A stretch of 64,000 nt of DNA from Leifsonia tongyongensis. Its GTDB lineage: Bacteria; Actinomycetota; Actinomycetes; Actinomycetales; Microbacteriaceae. Below the pieces are notes generated by a model. It saw only the letters and a list, made by a program, of their open reading frames with translations, had not been told where the DNA came from and ran no database searches. The stretch spans positions 186,001 to 250,000 of the forward strand of contig NZ_JAAGWY010000005.1 in the NCBI RefSeq assembly GCF_010686705.1, read 5' to 3'. The stretch's first letter is position 1, and each line of letters starts with the position of its first letter. Shown one piece after another: positions 24,264 to 34,281 of the stretch. The position numbers and the translations under genes are program-made.

Positions 24264-26699
24264 ATGCCCGAAACGACGACACCGCAAGTGCTGACCGACG
24301 AGACACTGGACCGACTGGATGCCTGGTGGCGCGCCGCCAACTACCTTTCGGTTGGTCAGATCTATCTGCTTGACAATCCACTGCTGCGGGAACCGCTATC
24401 GCCCGAGCACATCAAGCCACGGCTGCTAGGGCATTGGGGCACAACCCCGGGACTCAACTTCATCTACGCCCACCTCAACCGTGTGATTCAAGAGCGCGAC
24501 CTCCACACGATCTTCGTCGCCGGTCCAGGCCACGGCGGCCCAGGCGTGGTGGCGAGCGCGTACCTGGACGGGACGTATAGCGAGACATACAGCGCTATCG
24601 ACCAAAGCGTCGACGGGCTCCGCCGGTTATTCCGTCAGTTCTCGTTCCCCGGAGGCATCCCAAGCCATGCGGCTCCCGAAACGCCCGGATCGATCCATGA
24701 GGGAGGCGAGCTAGGCTACGCGCTCTCACACGCATATGGCGCTGCGTTCGACAACCCCGGGTTGCTGGTCGCTACCGTCATTGGCGACGGCGAGGCAGAG
24801 ACTGGACCGCTCGCGACGGCCTGGCACTCCAACAAGTTCCTCGACCCCGTGAGAGACGGTGTCGTGCTGCCGATTCTGCACCTCAACGGCTACAAGATCG
24901 CTAACCCGACAGTGCTCGCACGGATCCCGGAAAGCGAGCTGTTCGACTTGATGCGCGGATACGGGCACACGCCGTACCTCGTCTCGGGCGGGTTCGACGG
25001 CGAGGACCCGCGGCGTGTGCACGCCCGGATGGCGCGGGTGATGGACCGCATCCTCGACCAGATCGCCAGCATCAAGAAGGCGGCGGCGGCCGGTGAGTTG
25101 GGTGAGCGGCCCTCATGGCCGATGCTCATCCTGCGCACGCCGAAAGGCTGGAGCTGCCCGAAGGAGATCGACGGGCACCCGGCGGAGAACAACTGGCGTT
25201 CGCATCAGGTTCCGCTCGTCGACGCCCGTGATACCGAAGCCCACACCAGGCTGCTCGAGAGTTGGCTTGCGTCGTATCGGCCGGAGGAGCTGTTCGATGA
25301 GTCCGGCGCCCCAGTGGAACTGGTGACATCTCTCGCACCAAAGGGGGACCGCCGGATGAGCGCCAATCCGGTCGCCAACGGCGGCATTCTGCGCCGCGAC
25401 ATGCGGCTGCCCGACTTCCGAGAGTATGCGGTCGAGGTGCCATCGCCTGGCGAGACATTCGCGGAGGCCACGAAGGTGCTCGGCGAATGGTTCAGGGATG
25501 TCATGGAGGCGAATCCCCGTGACTTCCGTCTCTTCGGTCCGGATGAGACCGCATCCAACCGGTTGCACGCCGTGTACGAGGTAACGGGCAAGCAATGGAA
25601 CGCCGAGTACTTGCCGATCGACTCGGACAACCATCTCGTAAGGTCCGGCCGCGTGATGGAGATGCTGAGCGAGCACCAGTGCCAAGGCTGGCTCGAAGGG
25701 TATCTGCTCACCGGCAGGCACGGCGTCATCAACTCGTACGAGGCGTTCATCCACATCGTCGATTCGATGTTCAACCAGCATGCGAAGTGGTTGAAGTCGT
25801 CCAGGCAGATCGCCTGGCGACGCCCGATCTCTTCTCTCAACTACCTCCTCAGCTCCCATGTCTGGCGCCAGGACCACAACGGTGCATCCCATCAGGATCC
25901 CGGCTTCATCGACCACGTCGTCAACAAGAAGGCCGACGTGGTGCGTGTGTACCTGCCGTTCGACGCGAACACGCTGCTGTCCACCTACGACCATTGCCTG
26001 CGCTCCGTCGGCTACGTGAATGTTGTCGTCGCCGGTAAGCAACCAGCACCGAACTGGCTCGCGATGGACGAAGCAATCGTGCACTGCACGCGCGGCATCG
26101 GCATCTTCGACTGGGCCGGAACCGAGGTCGACGGGGAAGAGCCCGACGTCGTCCTCGGCTGCGCTGGCGACGTCCCAACCTTGGAGATGCTGGCTGCCGC
26201 ATCGATCCTGCGGGCCCGCATCCCGTCGCTGAAAGTGCGGGTCGTGAACGTGGTCGACCTGATGCGGTTGCAGTCCGAGGGCGAACACCCGCACGGACTG
26301 AACGACCGCGAATACGACGCGATCTTCACCACGGACAAGCCGGTGATCTTCGCGTATCACGGCTACCCGTGGCTCATCCACCGCCTGACCTACCGTCGCG
26401 CCGGGCACCACAACCTGCACGTGCGCGGATACATGGAGGAGGGCACGACGACCACACCGTTCGACATGGTGATGCTCAACGACCTCGACCGCTACCACCT
26501 GGTCATCGACGTGATCGACCGCGTGCCCGGCCTCGCCGCGAGGGAGGGCACGCTGCGGCAGGAGATGCAGGATGCGCGAATCAGAGCGCGTGAATACACG
26601 AGGTCCCACGGAGAGGACATCCCCGAGGTTGCGGAGTGGACCTGGGCGGGTGGGACGCAAGCGATCCGGTTGGACACGACCGGTGGCGATAACGACTGA
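24264..26699 (+). CDS. xfp: phosphoketolase (xylulose 5-phosphate / fructose 6-phosphate)
   Basis: An 811-residue thiamine-diphosphate enzyme of full family length. It cleaves xylulose 5-P (and often fructose 6-P) with phosphate to acetyl phosphate plus glyceraldehyde 3-P or erythrose 4-P. Visible signatures: [37 protein letters not shown], the ThDP/Mg region [21 protein letters not shown] with [12 protein letters not shown], and [19 protein letters not shown] in the second half. No acetate kinase or phosphotransacetylase lies beside it. It is transcribed alone, with the shared 15-base motif at its promoter. Confidence 0.96.
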   Translation: MPETTTPQVLTDETLDRLDAWWRAANYLSVGQIYLLDNPLLREPLSPEHIKPRLLGHWGTTPGLNFIYAHLNRVIQERDLHTIFVAGPGHGGPGVVASAYLDGTYSETYSAIDQSVDGLRRLFRQFSFPGGIPSHAAPETPGSIHEGGELGYALSHAYGAAFDNPGLLVATVIGDGEAETGPLATAWHSNKFLDPVRDGVVLPILHLNGYKIANPTVLARIPESELFDLMRGYGHTPYLVSGGFDGEDPRRVHARMARVMDRILDQIASIKKAAAAGELGERPSWPMLILRTPKGWSCPKEIDGHPAENNWRSHQVPLVDARDTEAHTRLLESWLASYRPEELFDESGAPVELVTSLAPKGDRRMSANPVANGGILRRDMRLPDFREYAVEVPSPGETFAEATKVLGEWFRDVMEANPRDFRLFGPDETASNRLHAVYEVTGKQWNAEYLPIDSDNHLVRSGRVMEMLSEHQCQGWLEGYLLTGRHGVINSYEAFIHIVDSMFNQHAKWLKSSRQIAWRRPISSLNYLLSSHVWRQDHNGASHQDPGFIDHVVNKKADVVRVYLPFDANTLLSTYDHCLRSVGYVNVVVAGKQPAPNWLAMDEAIVHCTRGIGIFDWAGTEVDGEEPDVVLGCAGDVPTLEMLAAASILRARIPSLKVRVVNVVDLMRLQSEGEHPHGLNDREYDAIFTTDKPVIFAYHGYPWLIHRLTYRRAGHHNLHVRGYMEEGTTTTPFDMVMLNDLDRYHLVIDVIDRVPGLAAREGTLRQEMQDARIRAREYTRSHGEDIPEVAEWTWAGGTQAIRLDTTGGDND

Positions 26700-26709
26700 C
26701 CACCTGCTG

Positions 26710-26752
26710 CCGTTCACCGGTGTCAGCACCACGAAGCCTTCACGGTGAGCGG
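26710..26752 (+). terminator. possible stem-loop after phosphoketolase
   Basis: CCGTTCACCG (26710-26719) and CGGTGAGCGG (26743-26752) can pair with one mismatch about ten bases after the stop. The loop is long, so this is a weak call. Confidence 0.35.
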
Positions 26753-26849
26753 CTGCGCGGCGCAGTAGGGCGGTCGTGTCCGGTTCGGCACTCCTCACCC
26801 CCTCAATTTGAATACGAACCGCACTCAGAGCACGAAGAGAGAACACATA

Positions 26850-28160
26850 ATGCGTAAACCCACGACCCGCTTCCGCACGCTAGCGATGTCCATCCTTACG
26901 GCAGGCGTCGTTGCCAGTACCCTCGCCGGTTGCGTCACCACTGGCGGAGGTTTGGAAGCCGACGCGATCCGGTCTCACGGCCCGGTCACGATCTGGTATT
27001 CGAACAACGCCCAGGAGGTGCATTGGGGGAAGGCGATGGTGAGGGCCTGGAACTCCCTGCATCCGAAGGAGCCCATCACGGCCCAGGAGGTGCCGGCCGG
27101 TAAGAGCTCCGAAGAGGTCATCGGCGCGGCGATTACCGCAGGTACCACGCCATGTCTGGTGTTCAACAACCTTCCCGCAGCGACCGGCCAATGGCAGAAA
27201 CAGGGCGGACTGGTCGATCTATCGAAGTTTCCTGATGGCGCCACCTACATCGAAGGCCGCAGCGGCAGGACAGCGGACCAGTACAAGTCGTCGGACGGCG
27301 ATTACTACCAGATGCCGTGGAAGCAGAACCCGGTGATGGTCTTCTACAACAAGACGATTTTCCGAAAAGCCGGGATTGATCCCACCTCGCCGGACCTGTC
27401 GACCTACAGCAAGTTCATCGCTGCTGCCAAGAAGATCAAGGCTTCCGGCGCCGCGCCCTACGCCATTTACCCGGCGCCTACAAGCGAGTTCTTCCAGGCG
27501 AATTTCGATTACCTGCCACTGCTCGCTGCCCAGAACGGCGGCAACACCTTTATTCAGAACGGCATGGCGAACGTAGCCGGCGGCGACTCGTTGGCGGTCG
27601 CCAACTTCTGGAAGACGATCTACGCCGACCGGCTGGCTGGCAACGAGCAGTACCAGGGCGACGCGTTCGCCGACGGTAAGGCCGCGATGGCGATCGTCGG
27701 TCCCTGGGCGATCGCCTTCTACGGTGACAAAGTTCAATGGGGATCCGTGCCGGTGCCCACAAAGGACGGGGTCGCCGCCGACAAGACGTACACCTTCCCC
27801 GACGCTAAGAACATCGGAATGTACACGTCGTGCAAGAACCAAGGGACCGCGTGGGACGTCCTCAAGTTCGCTACCTCCAAAGACCAGGACGGCAAGCTTC
27901 TGAATATTAGCGGCCAGATGCCGATCCGAGACAACCTCGCCACTGTTTACGCCAGCTACTTCGCCGCTCACCCGGCATACAAAGAGTTCGGCTCACAGTC
28001 AGCACGCACGGTCGATGACCCCTCTGGTCCCAACACCGTCGCGGAGTTGCAGGCGCTTCGAGATGCATACACGAAGTCGGTGATCGCCGGGTCCGGCAGC
28101 GTCGAGGACGCCTTCCGCGCCGCGTCCAAGAAGATCGACAAGCTCCAGGCGGAGAAATAG
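26850..28160 (+). CDS. ABC transporter substrate-binding lipoprotein (sugar type)
   Basis: A 436-residue extracellular solute-binding protein of the MalE-like family. Signal peptide with lipobox (VVASTLAGC), then the typical VTIWYSNNAQEVHWGKAMVRAW opening, PWKQNPVMVFYNKTIFRKAGID, and FADGKAAMAIVGPWAIAFY, all classic for carbohydrate-binding proteins. ATG at 26850 is preceded by AGAGAGAA. Five bases before the first permease gene. With the two permeases it forms a carbohydrate importer lacking its own ATPase, which is common in actinobacteria where one MsiK-type ATPase serves many importers. Confidence 0.93.
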   Translation: MRKPTTRFRTLAMSILTAGVVASTLAGCVTTGGGLEADAIRSHGPVTIWYSNNAQEVHWGKAMVRAWNSLHPKEPITAQEVPAGKSSEEVIGAAITAGTTPCLVFNNLPAATGQWQKQGGLVDLSKFPDGATYIEGRSGRTADQYKSSDGDYYQMPWKQNPVMVFYNKTIFRKAGIDPTSPDLSTYSKFIAAAKKIKASGAAPYAIYPAPTSEFFQANFDYLPLLAAQNGGNTFIQNGMANVAGGDSLAVANFWKTIYADRLAGNEQYQGDAFADGKAAMAIVGPWAIAFYGDKVQWGSVPVPTKDGVAADKTYTFPDAKNIGMYTSCKNQGTAWDVLKFATSKDQDGKLLNISGQMPIRDNLATVYASYFAAHPAYKEFGSQSARTVDDPSGPNTVAELQALRDAYTKSVIAGSGSVEDAFRAASKKIDKLQAEK

Positions 28161-28164
28161 AGAC

Positions 28165-29148
28165 ATGGCTAGACGCTTGAGCGCACCCAGTGCTGGCCGA
28201 AACTCAATCACCGAGAGCGGACCGAAGGACCTGATTCGTCGTAACCGTAAGCGGCCCGTGAAACCGCTGCGCGTCCGCATCTTCGGCAAGAACCCTCTCG
28301 GATGGCTGTTCGGCGCGCCGTACCTCGTGTTCGTGATCGTGATCTTCGCGTACCCGCTGATGTTCGCGATCTATATGTCGTTCTTCGACTACTTCTTTGC
28401 GGCTCCAGGCGCCAATGTCTCCCGCCCGTTCGTCGGGTTCGACAACTACGTGACAGCATTCACCGATCCTGCCGTGCTGAGGTCGTTCGCCAACGTCGGC
28501 ATTTTCCTGATAATCAACGTGCCTTTGACAGTCATTCTCAGCCTCGTGCTGGCGAGCGGTCTCAACAGCATCAAACGGTTCCGCACGCTCCTACGGGTCA
28601 GCTATTACGTGCCATACGTCACGGCGAGTGTCGCGATCATTGGCGTCTGGCTTTTTCTGTTCAACCAGGACGGCCTTGTGAATCACATTCTTGGGCCGCT
28701 CGCTCCGGACCCAAGTTGGTTCGTGAACCCAACGCTCGCGATGCCCATGATCGCGATCTATGTCACCTGGAAGCAGCTCGGCTTCTACATCCTGCTTTAC
28801 CTCGCTGCGCTCCAGAACGTGCCGACCGAGCTCTATGAGCAGGCGTCGACCGACGGGGCAGGCCGTCTCCAGCAGTTTTACTACGTCACGGTCCCAGGCG
28901 TCCGCACCGCGACCCTGCTTGTGCTGCTGCTGTCGACAGTCATCGGCGCGAACCTCTTCACGGAGCCGTACCTCCTCACCGGCGGCGGCGGACCGAACGG
29001 CGCATCCACGTCGCCCGTGCTGCTGATCTACCAGCAGGGTCTCCAGCAAGGGCATCCGGGGTATGCGGCTGCGATTGGCATCGGGCTTGTTGTGTTCGTC
29101 ATGATCATCGCCTTCTTTCAGAACCGATTCGCGGGAGACAAAGACTAA
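28165..29148 (+). CDS. ABC transporter permease, MalF/UgpA type
   Basis: A 327-residue inner-membrane permease with a long basic N-terminus (residues 1-45) and six helices (MFAIYMSFFDYFF, FLIINVPLTVILSLVLASG, and others). The EAA loop that docks the ATPase is present as EQASTDGAGRLQQFYYVTVPG. Start is four bases after the binding-protein stop, and its own stop overlaps the next permease start. Partner of the permease at 29148. Confidence 0.93.
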   Translation: MARRLSAPSAGRNSITESGPKDLIRRNRKRPVKPLRVRIFGKNPLGWLFGAPYLVFVIVIFAYPLMFAIYMSFFDYFFAAPGANVSRPFVGFDNYVTAFTDPAVLRSFANVGIFLIINVPLTVILSLVLASGLNSIKRFRTLLRVSYYVPYVTASVAIIGVWLFLFNQDGLVNHILGPLAPDPSWFVNPTLAMPMIAIYVTWKQLGFYILLYLAALQNVPTELYEQASTDGAGRLQQFYYVTVPGVRTATLLVLLLSTVIGANLFTEPYLLTGGGGPNGASTSPVLLIYQQGLQQGHPGYAAAIGIGLVVFVMIIAFFQNRFAGDKD

Positions 29149-30086
29149 TGACAAGAACAACTGAGCCAAGCTCGAGCGGCTCTGCCTCAGCATCTAAGAG
29201 CAGTAGTGGGGGCCGCCGACGCCGAAGGCACTTCCTGGCATCCGCGCGACAACTCAGCCGAACACAAGCCGTTCTGCTCGGGGTTGTCCTCGCCATCGGC
29301 GCGATCGCGTTCCTCTTCCCGTTCTACTACATGGTGATCGGAGCACTACAGGCTGCTCCTGATACGACGGTCGCGGGTGCGCTCCCGCATCCGATGAACA
29401 TCACCTTTGGCAATTTCATCAATATCAACGACCGCATCAATCTAGGAACAGGGCTCCTTAGCTCGGCCATCTTCACGGGCGGGGTCATCCTCTGCACGGT
29501 GGTGCTGGGGGTGCTCGCCGGGTATGCCCTCTCCATTCTGCAGTGGCGCGGTCGCGGAGTAACGTTCGCGCTTTCGTTGCTTGTCCAGGTCGTCCCGTTC
29601 CAGCTGCTGATGGTGCCGCTTTATGTACTGATTGCACGCAATTACGGTCTCGCGGACAACTATCTCGGCATGATCCTGCCGTTCGCGATCAACTCGACCG
29701 CGGTGCTTATTTTCCGGCAATACTTCCTGCAGATCCCGAAGGAGCTTTTCGATGCTGCGAGGGTCGACGGCGCCGGCGAATTTGCCATCCTGAGAATCAT
29801 TGCGTTACCGCTTATCCGTCCTGCGTTCGTGACCGTGTTGCTCCTGACTTTCATCGGGCCGTGGAACGAATTCCTATGGCCGTTCCTCATTACCAAGGAG
29901 CAGACGATGCAGCCGCTTGCGGTGTCGTTGGCGAACTACATCAGCACCGTCGCCGCTTCGACAACGAACCCGTACGGGGCGATCCTCGCGGGCGCTGTCG
30001 TATTGGCCGCTCCGGTCGTCGTGCTGTTCATCGTGTTCCAGCGGTATTTCACGTCGACCGATATCGACTCGGGCGTCAAGGGGTAG
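29148..30086 (+). CDS. ABC transporter permease, MalG/UgpE type
   Basis: A 312-residue permease. Ser-rich, Arg-rich cytoplasmic N-terminus, then six helices (VLLGVVLAIGAIAFLFPFYY first). The EAA loop reads FDAARVDGAGEFAILRIIALP. The ATG overlaps the last base of the preceding stop (TAATG). Together with 26850 and 28165 this makes a complete CUT1-type importer. Nearby genes give no clear sugar; the alcohol-dehydrogenase-like gene that follows may act on the product or be unrelated. Confidence 0.93.
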   Translation: MTRTTEPSSSGSASASKSSSGGRRRRRHFLASARQLSRTQAVLLGVVLAIGAIAFLFPFYYMVIGALQAAPDTTVAGALPHPMNITFGNFININDRINLGTGLLSSAIFTGGVILCTVVLGVLAGYALSILQWRGRGVTFALSLLVQVVPFQLLMVPLYVLIARNYGLADNYLGMILPFAINSTAVLIFRQYFLQIPKELFDAARVDGAGEFAILRIIALPLIRPAFVTVLLLTFIGPWNEFLWPFLITKEQTMQPLAVSLANYISTVAASTTNPYGAILAGAVVLAAPVVVLFIVFQRYFTSTDIDSGVKG

Positions 30087-30360
30087 CAAATCTCCGTCGT
30101 CGTCCCCTCGAATCGTTCGACGTTCAAGGGGCAATAAGTCAGTGACGTGTGAAAGCGAATTCGGTTCCACGGTCTCGCATGGCGACGGGTGCAACAGGGG
30201 GCTCGCCATGGACCCTTTGATACTCATGACCAGAGGAAGGAAACGATTTGGCCTTTCCGTAAAACATCTGCCGCTAGGAGTACGAAGCGGCGGCCGCCGG
30301 CGGCACCGCGAACATGGGTTCGCGCCCGCTATCAAATACACGTAAGAAAGAAGAGAACTG

Positions 30361-31293
30361 ATGATTGCACTCGGAGTCCGAACAACCAATGGAGATATCG
30401 AGGTCCTCGATCTGCCTACCCCGCGGAAGCCAACGTCCGGCGAGCTCCTGCTCCAGATGACCGCCGCGGGAATCGGTCCGTGGGATGTGCTCCTGCACAC
30501 CGGCGGTTGGGACGTGGGGCTGGAGCCGCCTGCAGCACTCGGCGTCGAAGGCGTCGGACGCGTCATCGCTGTCGGCCCTGGTGTGGAGATCTTCAAGATC
30601 GGCGATGTGGTCATCGTCCACGACACGCCGCTTGCGGCGGGAAGCGGTACTTGGGCTGAACAGGTGCTTGTCCACGCGTCAAGTGTGGCGATTTGCCCGC
30701 CGAACCTCAGCCACGATCTTGGGGCGGCGCTGCCTGTTGCCGCGTTGACGGCACGTCAGGCGCTGGATGAGCTTCGAACCGATTCCGCTACGCGGCTTCT
30801 CGTTGTCGGCTCGGGGCCGACAGCTGTACTGGCTGTCCAACTGGCTGTCCAAGCTGGCGCCAGCGTTGTTGCTGCGGCCAGCCCACGGCATGCCGACCGG
30901 CTTCGTCGACTTGGGGCCATCGATGTCATCGACTCTCACATGCAGGGGTGGGCTCAGACCACGGAACGTCGATTCGATGCGGTCCTGGTTGCTGCGGACG
31001 GCACAGCATCGGAGGCGATGAGCCTCCTGGAAGACGGTGGCCGTTTGTGCTCCATCACTTCTGATGCGCCAGAGCCGGCGCGCGGGATCACAAGCAACAA
31101 TCTCTACATTCATCCGGATGGTGAGGAACTTGGGAAGCTCGCAGCCCTCGCGGCTGCGGGGAAGCTGAGCTTGGAAGTAAGTTCGGTCACGATCGAGCAG
31201 GGATCCGCCACCGCGGCCATTGTCGCAGCCGGCCGCTCGGGTGGAGTCAAGTTCGTCATTGACTTCACGGGCGTCGCACCCAGCAGAGACTAA
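30361..31293 (+). CDS. alcohol dehydrogenase-like / quinone oxidoreductase-like protein (MDR)
   Basis: A 310-residue medium-chain dehydrogenase without the catalytic zinc ligands. GroES-like domain (GELLLQMTAAGIGPWDVLLH, LGVEGVGRVIAVGPGV) and Rossmann domain (RLLVVGSGPTAVLAVQLAVQAGA, where the usual AAGGVG is altered to GSGPTAV). ATG at 30361 is preceded by AAGAAAGAAGAG. The 274 bases before it hold no supportable gene. It may belong to the importer operon. Substrate unknown. Confidence 0.85.
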   Translation: MIALGVRTTNGDIEVLDLPTPRKPTSGELLLQMTAAGIGPWDVLLHTGGWDVGLEPPAALGVEGVGRVIAVGPGVEIFKIGDVVIVHDTPLAAGSGTWAEQVLVHASSVAICPPNLSHDLGAALPVAALTARQALDELRTDSATRLLVVGSGPTAVLAVQLAVQAGASVVAAASPRHADRLRRLGAIDVIDSHMQGWAQTTERRFDAVLVAADGTASEAMSLLEDGGRLCSITSDAPEPARGITSNNLYIHPDGEELGKLAALAAAGKLSLEVSSVTIEQGSATAAIVAAGRSGGVKFVIDFTGVAPSRD

Positions 31294-31369
31294 AGCGCTC
31301 TCGTCGTCTCGTCCTCGTCGAGGTGGTCGCTAGCATCGTCGACGACCACGCAAGAGATGGCGGGGCATC

Positions 31370-31403
31370 GCAGGGAGGGTCCTAAACTCGGGACCCTCCC
31401 TGC
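31370..31403. terminator. perfect 13-base stem-loop between convergent genes
   Basis: GCAGGGAGGGTCC (31370-31382) is exactly complementary to GGACCCTCCCTGC (31391-31403) with an eight-base loop. It lies between the converging MDR gene and the minus-strand unknown operon, so it probably terminates both. Confidence 0.75.
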
Positions 31404-31475
31404 CTCTGCCGCTGTGAATTGTCCGACGCGTCCGTGGAACAGGAACCGGCCGCTCGGAGCTGCGCGTGACGTCGC

Positions 31476-31799
31476 CTACTCGCCAGCGGCAAGCAATTTA
31501 TCCCGATACCGGACTAGCCCCTCGATGATCCAGTCCACGTTCTCTTCCGACGAGAACGTCAATTCGAACTCAACCGCGGTCAGGCTGCGATCAACCCCGA
31601 CCACGCTCGCGAGAAAGACAGCGACCTCTTCCGGTATCTGCCTCCCGACGAACAATGTCTCCACTGACAACTCGAACTGGCCAGGCGGCAGCCGCATCGT
31701 AACTTCGTTGACCACGGCTCGCGCCTGGACTGCGAGCTCCTCAGCTTCCTTCCGGGTGCGATAGGTGACCGGTTCGTTCCAGCCCTGCTGATTAGCCAC
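31476..31799 (-). CDS. unknown small acidic protein
   Basis: A 107-residue protein beginning GTG (VANQQGWNEPVTYRTRKEAEELAVQ). Soluble, with an acidic C-terminal half (FELTFSSEENVDWIIEGLVRYRDKLL). The GTG overlaps the stop of the upstream gene by eight bases, so it is coupled to a three-gene unit (33092 to 31476). No family recognised. The longer upstream frame was rejected since it overlaps that gene much further. Confidence 0.6.
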   Translation of the reverse strand: MANQQGWNEPVTYRTRKEAEELAVQARAVVNEVTMRLPPGQFELSVETLFVGRQIPEEVAVFLASVVGVDRSLTAVEFELTFSSEENVDWIIEGLVRYRDKLLAAGE

Positions 31800-32334
31800 G
31801 AGTGGCCCTATGGTCGGGTGACGCGGTGCGTGGGCTCTCTGCCGGGAGCACGGTTGTCCACCCTTCGAGTGCCGAGACGAGTCGAAGTGACGCCTCGCCA
31901 CGGAGCGCTCCCATCAGGGTCGTCCCTTTTATCCAGCTCAACGAGTCGGATTCCGCCGCCGCCGGATCGTAGACGACCACGCGAATCCAATATGCGTTCG
32001 CTGATCGCATGAGGTGCCTGATCACGTTCGCAAGATAGCCGTCGGGAAAATCGACTCGGTCGGCTATGCGATGAGGTGTCCGAAGTTGATCAACCCACCA
32101 CTCTGCCTGGTCAAGGACCCGCAGGTCGATAATCCCTGGTGGGGTCGCCTCGAAGACCGTGAACGGGTACGGGTCGTTTTCGCCCCGTTCCGCCCTGAGT
32201 CGAATCGCCCGATGGAACCCTTCGAGTACGGCTTCTGCGGATACTCCGCGCCGGTGCGCGGCCGCGGCGAGTTCGACCCCGTCGAGGCCTGCGAGCTCTG
32301 CGAACTCGTGGACCGTCGCCCAGTCGTTGTTCAT
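31792..32334 (-). CDS. unknown protein, middle gene of a three-gene accessory operon
   Basis: A 180-residue soluble protein starting MNNDWATVHEFAELAGLDGVELAAAAHRRG, a helical region that could be a small HTH-like fold (residues 6-32), followed by a basic/acidic central part and AYWIRVVVYDPAAAESDSLSWIKGTTLMGAL. Its ATG shares one base with the stop of the preceding gene (TGATG), and its end overlaps the next gene. I do not recognise the family. Context is an accessory island. Confidence 0.65.
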   Translation of the reverse strand: MNNDWATVHEFAELAGLDGVELAAAAHRRGVSAEAVLEGFHRAIRLRAERGENDPYPFTVFEATPPGIIDLRVLDQAEWWVDQLRTPHRIADRVDFPDGYLANVIRHLMRSANAYWIRVVVYDPAAAESDSLSWIKGTTLMGALRGEASLRLVSALEGWTTVLPAESPRTASPDHRATRG

Positions 32335-33092
32335 CAGGCGCTCCAGGCGGCTGCGACAGCTCGGGCGTGGGCGATGACCGTGTCGACGTTGCCGTCGAGG
32401 AGGCTTTCGATGGGGGATTGGCCGTGCCGTTTCGCGGCCAGGTATTGCGCCCATGTCCAACTGTCGCCGATGGCTTTGCTGAGTATTTTGAGCACGTCGG
32501 CGAGGTGGGGGACGAGGGAGGGGCCGGGGCCGAATGCGAACATCGGGAACAGGTGCTGGTCGTACCCGGCGGTGATGCAGAGGATTTCGAGGCGGCTGAC
32601 GTGGTCGAAGACGTCTTCGGGCGTCTTGTTGAGGGCTTCGCAGACTGAGGTGAGCGTGTACAGCGGGCCCAGGTTTTCGCTAAATGCGCCGGCGAAGGTC
32701 GCTGCTTCTGCGTCGGCGCCGGCGTGTTCTCGCAATGCCATGCACCCGTCGCATAGGACTGTGTATATCCCGCTGCCTCGCAGGACGCCTGGCCGGCCGC
32801 ATCCGGTGCAGGTATACATGGCGAGGTGGCGGGCGACATCGATAGCTTTCTCAATTGAATCCCCAGTGTCGGCGTCGAGCGTTCGGCCCCCGTTGATGTC
32901 GACGTTCAACATGTTGACGCGTTGCCGCATTCGCACGGTCGCCCCCGGTTGTAAGGACCTGATCGTGTACGCGAGGTTGAACGCGATCGTCGCCCAACCG
33001 TCTCCGCCTTCGTAGGTCGCGCCGAGCGTTTTCAGGCCCTTGCGTCCGAGTTTGATTTCGGGAAGCTCCTCGAGGTGCGGGTATTCGGCCAT
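32334..33092 (-). CDS. unknown protein with cysteine zinc-ribbon-like motif
   Basis: A 252-residue soluble protein. Two cysteine pairs at the middle (YTCTGCGRPGVL and VLCDGCMALR, C-x2-C ... C-x2-C) look like a zinc ribbon. The flanking parts are mostly helical, with a DVLKILSKAIGDSWTWAQYLA segment late. ATG at 33092 has AGTGAGG ahead. It leads the minus-strand operon and is divergent from a metallophosphoesterase. The ribbon suggests nucleic-acid or protein binding; this is inference only. Confidence 0.7.
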   Translation of the reverse strand: MAEYPHLEELPEIKLGRKGLKTLGATYEGGDGWATIAFNLAYTIRSLQPGATVRMRQRVNMLNVDINGGRTLDADTGDSIEKAIDVARHLAMYTCTGCGRPGVLRGSGIYTVLCDGCMALREHAGADAEAATFAGAFSENLGPLYTLTSVCEALNKTPEDVFDHVSRLEILCITAGYDQHLFPMFAFGPGPSLVPHLADVLKILSKAIGDSWTWAQYLAAKRHGQSPIESLLDGNVDTVIAHARAVAAAWSA

Positions 33093-33162
33093 TGACAGAC
33101 CTCACTTTTCGGCGAATTGTTTAATACAATAACCACCTTGCGATAAGTGAGGAAGAGGTCAC
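33093..33162. promoter_or_regulatory. divergent promoter with inverted repeat CCTCACTT / AAGTGAGG
   Basis: Seventy bases between two divergent operons. CCTCACTT (33100-33107) and AAGTGAGG (33145-33152) are exact inverted copies and each doubles as the ribosome-binding region of the gene it faces. The centre is AT-rich (TTTAATACAATAA) and can hold both -10 elements. Symmetric control of both operons is possible. Confidence 0.45.
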
Positions 33163-34281
33163 ATGAAAAGCGAGCAGCCGTTCGCCCCCATCGAACTAGC
33201 GACCACAGTTGCCGCTATCGGCGACATCCACGGCGACCTTCCGGCGTTGTTCCGGATCCTCGACGTGCTCGCAGAGCGTGGCGTCCACTGCGTGATCGGC
33301 CTCGGCGACGTCGGAATCCTCTGGGGACGGAACTCGAAGCACGACATCGACAAGCTCGAAGCCCGTGTCACCGCCAACCAGCAGACGTTCTATTGGGTCG
33401 ACGGGAACCACGAAAACCACGACCTGATCGCGAAATACCCGATCGACGACCGAGGCCAACGACCGATCTCTACCAACGTCATCCACCTCCCACGCGGGGA
33501 CCGCATCACCCTGCCTACTGGGCGAACGCTCGCCGCGTTTGGTGGCGCCAACAGCGTCGACGTGGCGATGCGGTCGCGCACATCCTGGTGGCCCGCCGAG
33601 TCGATCACTGACGACAACCTGGCCACGCTCGGGACCGAGCATGCAGACATTCTCATCGGCCACGACGCCCCCGAAGACGTGCTCAGACTCGACAACTACC
33701 TGGCCCGGACCGCGTTCATGTGGCCCGAAACCGGTATCCGGTACTCCCAACAAGGCCGCGCGATGTTCCATCGTGGGTTCATGCAAATCCAACCGAAGTT
33801 GTCGCTCGGCGGTCACTACCATCTCCCGATCGACGAGACCGTCGGCTACGTCGTCGGCGACAAAGGGTTCAGCACCAGAGTCGTCGTCCTCGACACTCTC
33901 CAACACACAGGGACCGCCTCAGTCGCAATCCTCGACGTCGGCTCGTTGGCAATCCGGTTCCTCACCGCCGACGGTGAAGCACTCCCGACACGTGAACCGC
34001 TGAAAGAGCTGACCAACGCAGCCACCGGAGTTTGGGTGGTTCACACCAACGACAGCCGGCACCGATTCGACCTCGAAGCGCACACCGTCGAACAAATTCC
34101 AGAACCCGACACGCAAGCCAGTGCTTCACACGAAGTTCTGCGACTTCAGACGATCGAACGCTGCCGAATCGGGGAACGCGGAATGTGGACGACCGAAACA
34201 CTCGAACCACATTCCGTCCAGCGCAGGCACCAGAGCACGATCATCCGTCACATCGTCCCCGACGGAAGGCCCAGCACATGA
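33163..34281 (+). CDS. calcineurin-like metallophosphoesterase
   Basis: A 372-residue protein. The N-terminal 230 residues carry all metal-site motifs of the family in order: GDIHGDL (D21, H23), GLGDVGIL, GNHENH, GHDAPED and GGHYHLP. The C-terminal about 130 residues form an extra region without known domain. Such enzymes hydrolyse phosphomonoesters, phosphodiesters or nucleotides with two metals. GAGGAAGAGG lies before the ATG. It overlaps the next gene by four bases and is divergent from the zinc-ribbon operon. In this island a nucleotide- or RNA-directed role is possible but unproven. Confidence 0.88.
   Translation: MKSEQPFAPIELATTVAAIGDIHGDLPALFRILDVLAERGVHCVIGLGDVGILWGRNSKHDIDKLEARVTANQQTFYWVDGNHENHDLIAKYPIDDRGQRPISTNVIHLPRGDRITLPTGRTLAAFGGANSVDVAMRSRTSWWPAESITDDNLATLGTEHADILIGHDAPEDVLRLDNYLARTAFMWPETGIRYSQQGRAMFHRGFMQIQPKLSLGGHYHLPIDETVGYVVGDKGFSTRVVVLDTLQHTGTASVAILDVGSLAIRFLTADGEALPTREPLKELTNAATGVWVVHTNDSRHRFDLEAHTVEQIPEPDTQASASHEVLRLQTIERCRIGERGMWTTETLEPHSVQRRHQSTIIRHIVPDGRPST

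Noticed and set aside
25113-26846. 577-codon minus-strand frame opposite the phosphoketolase
   Set aside because: Antisense shadow of a certain gene.
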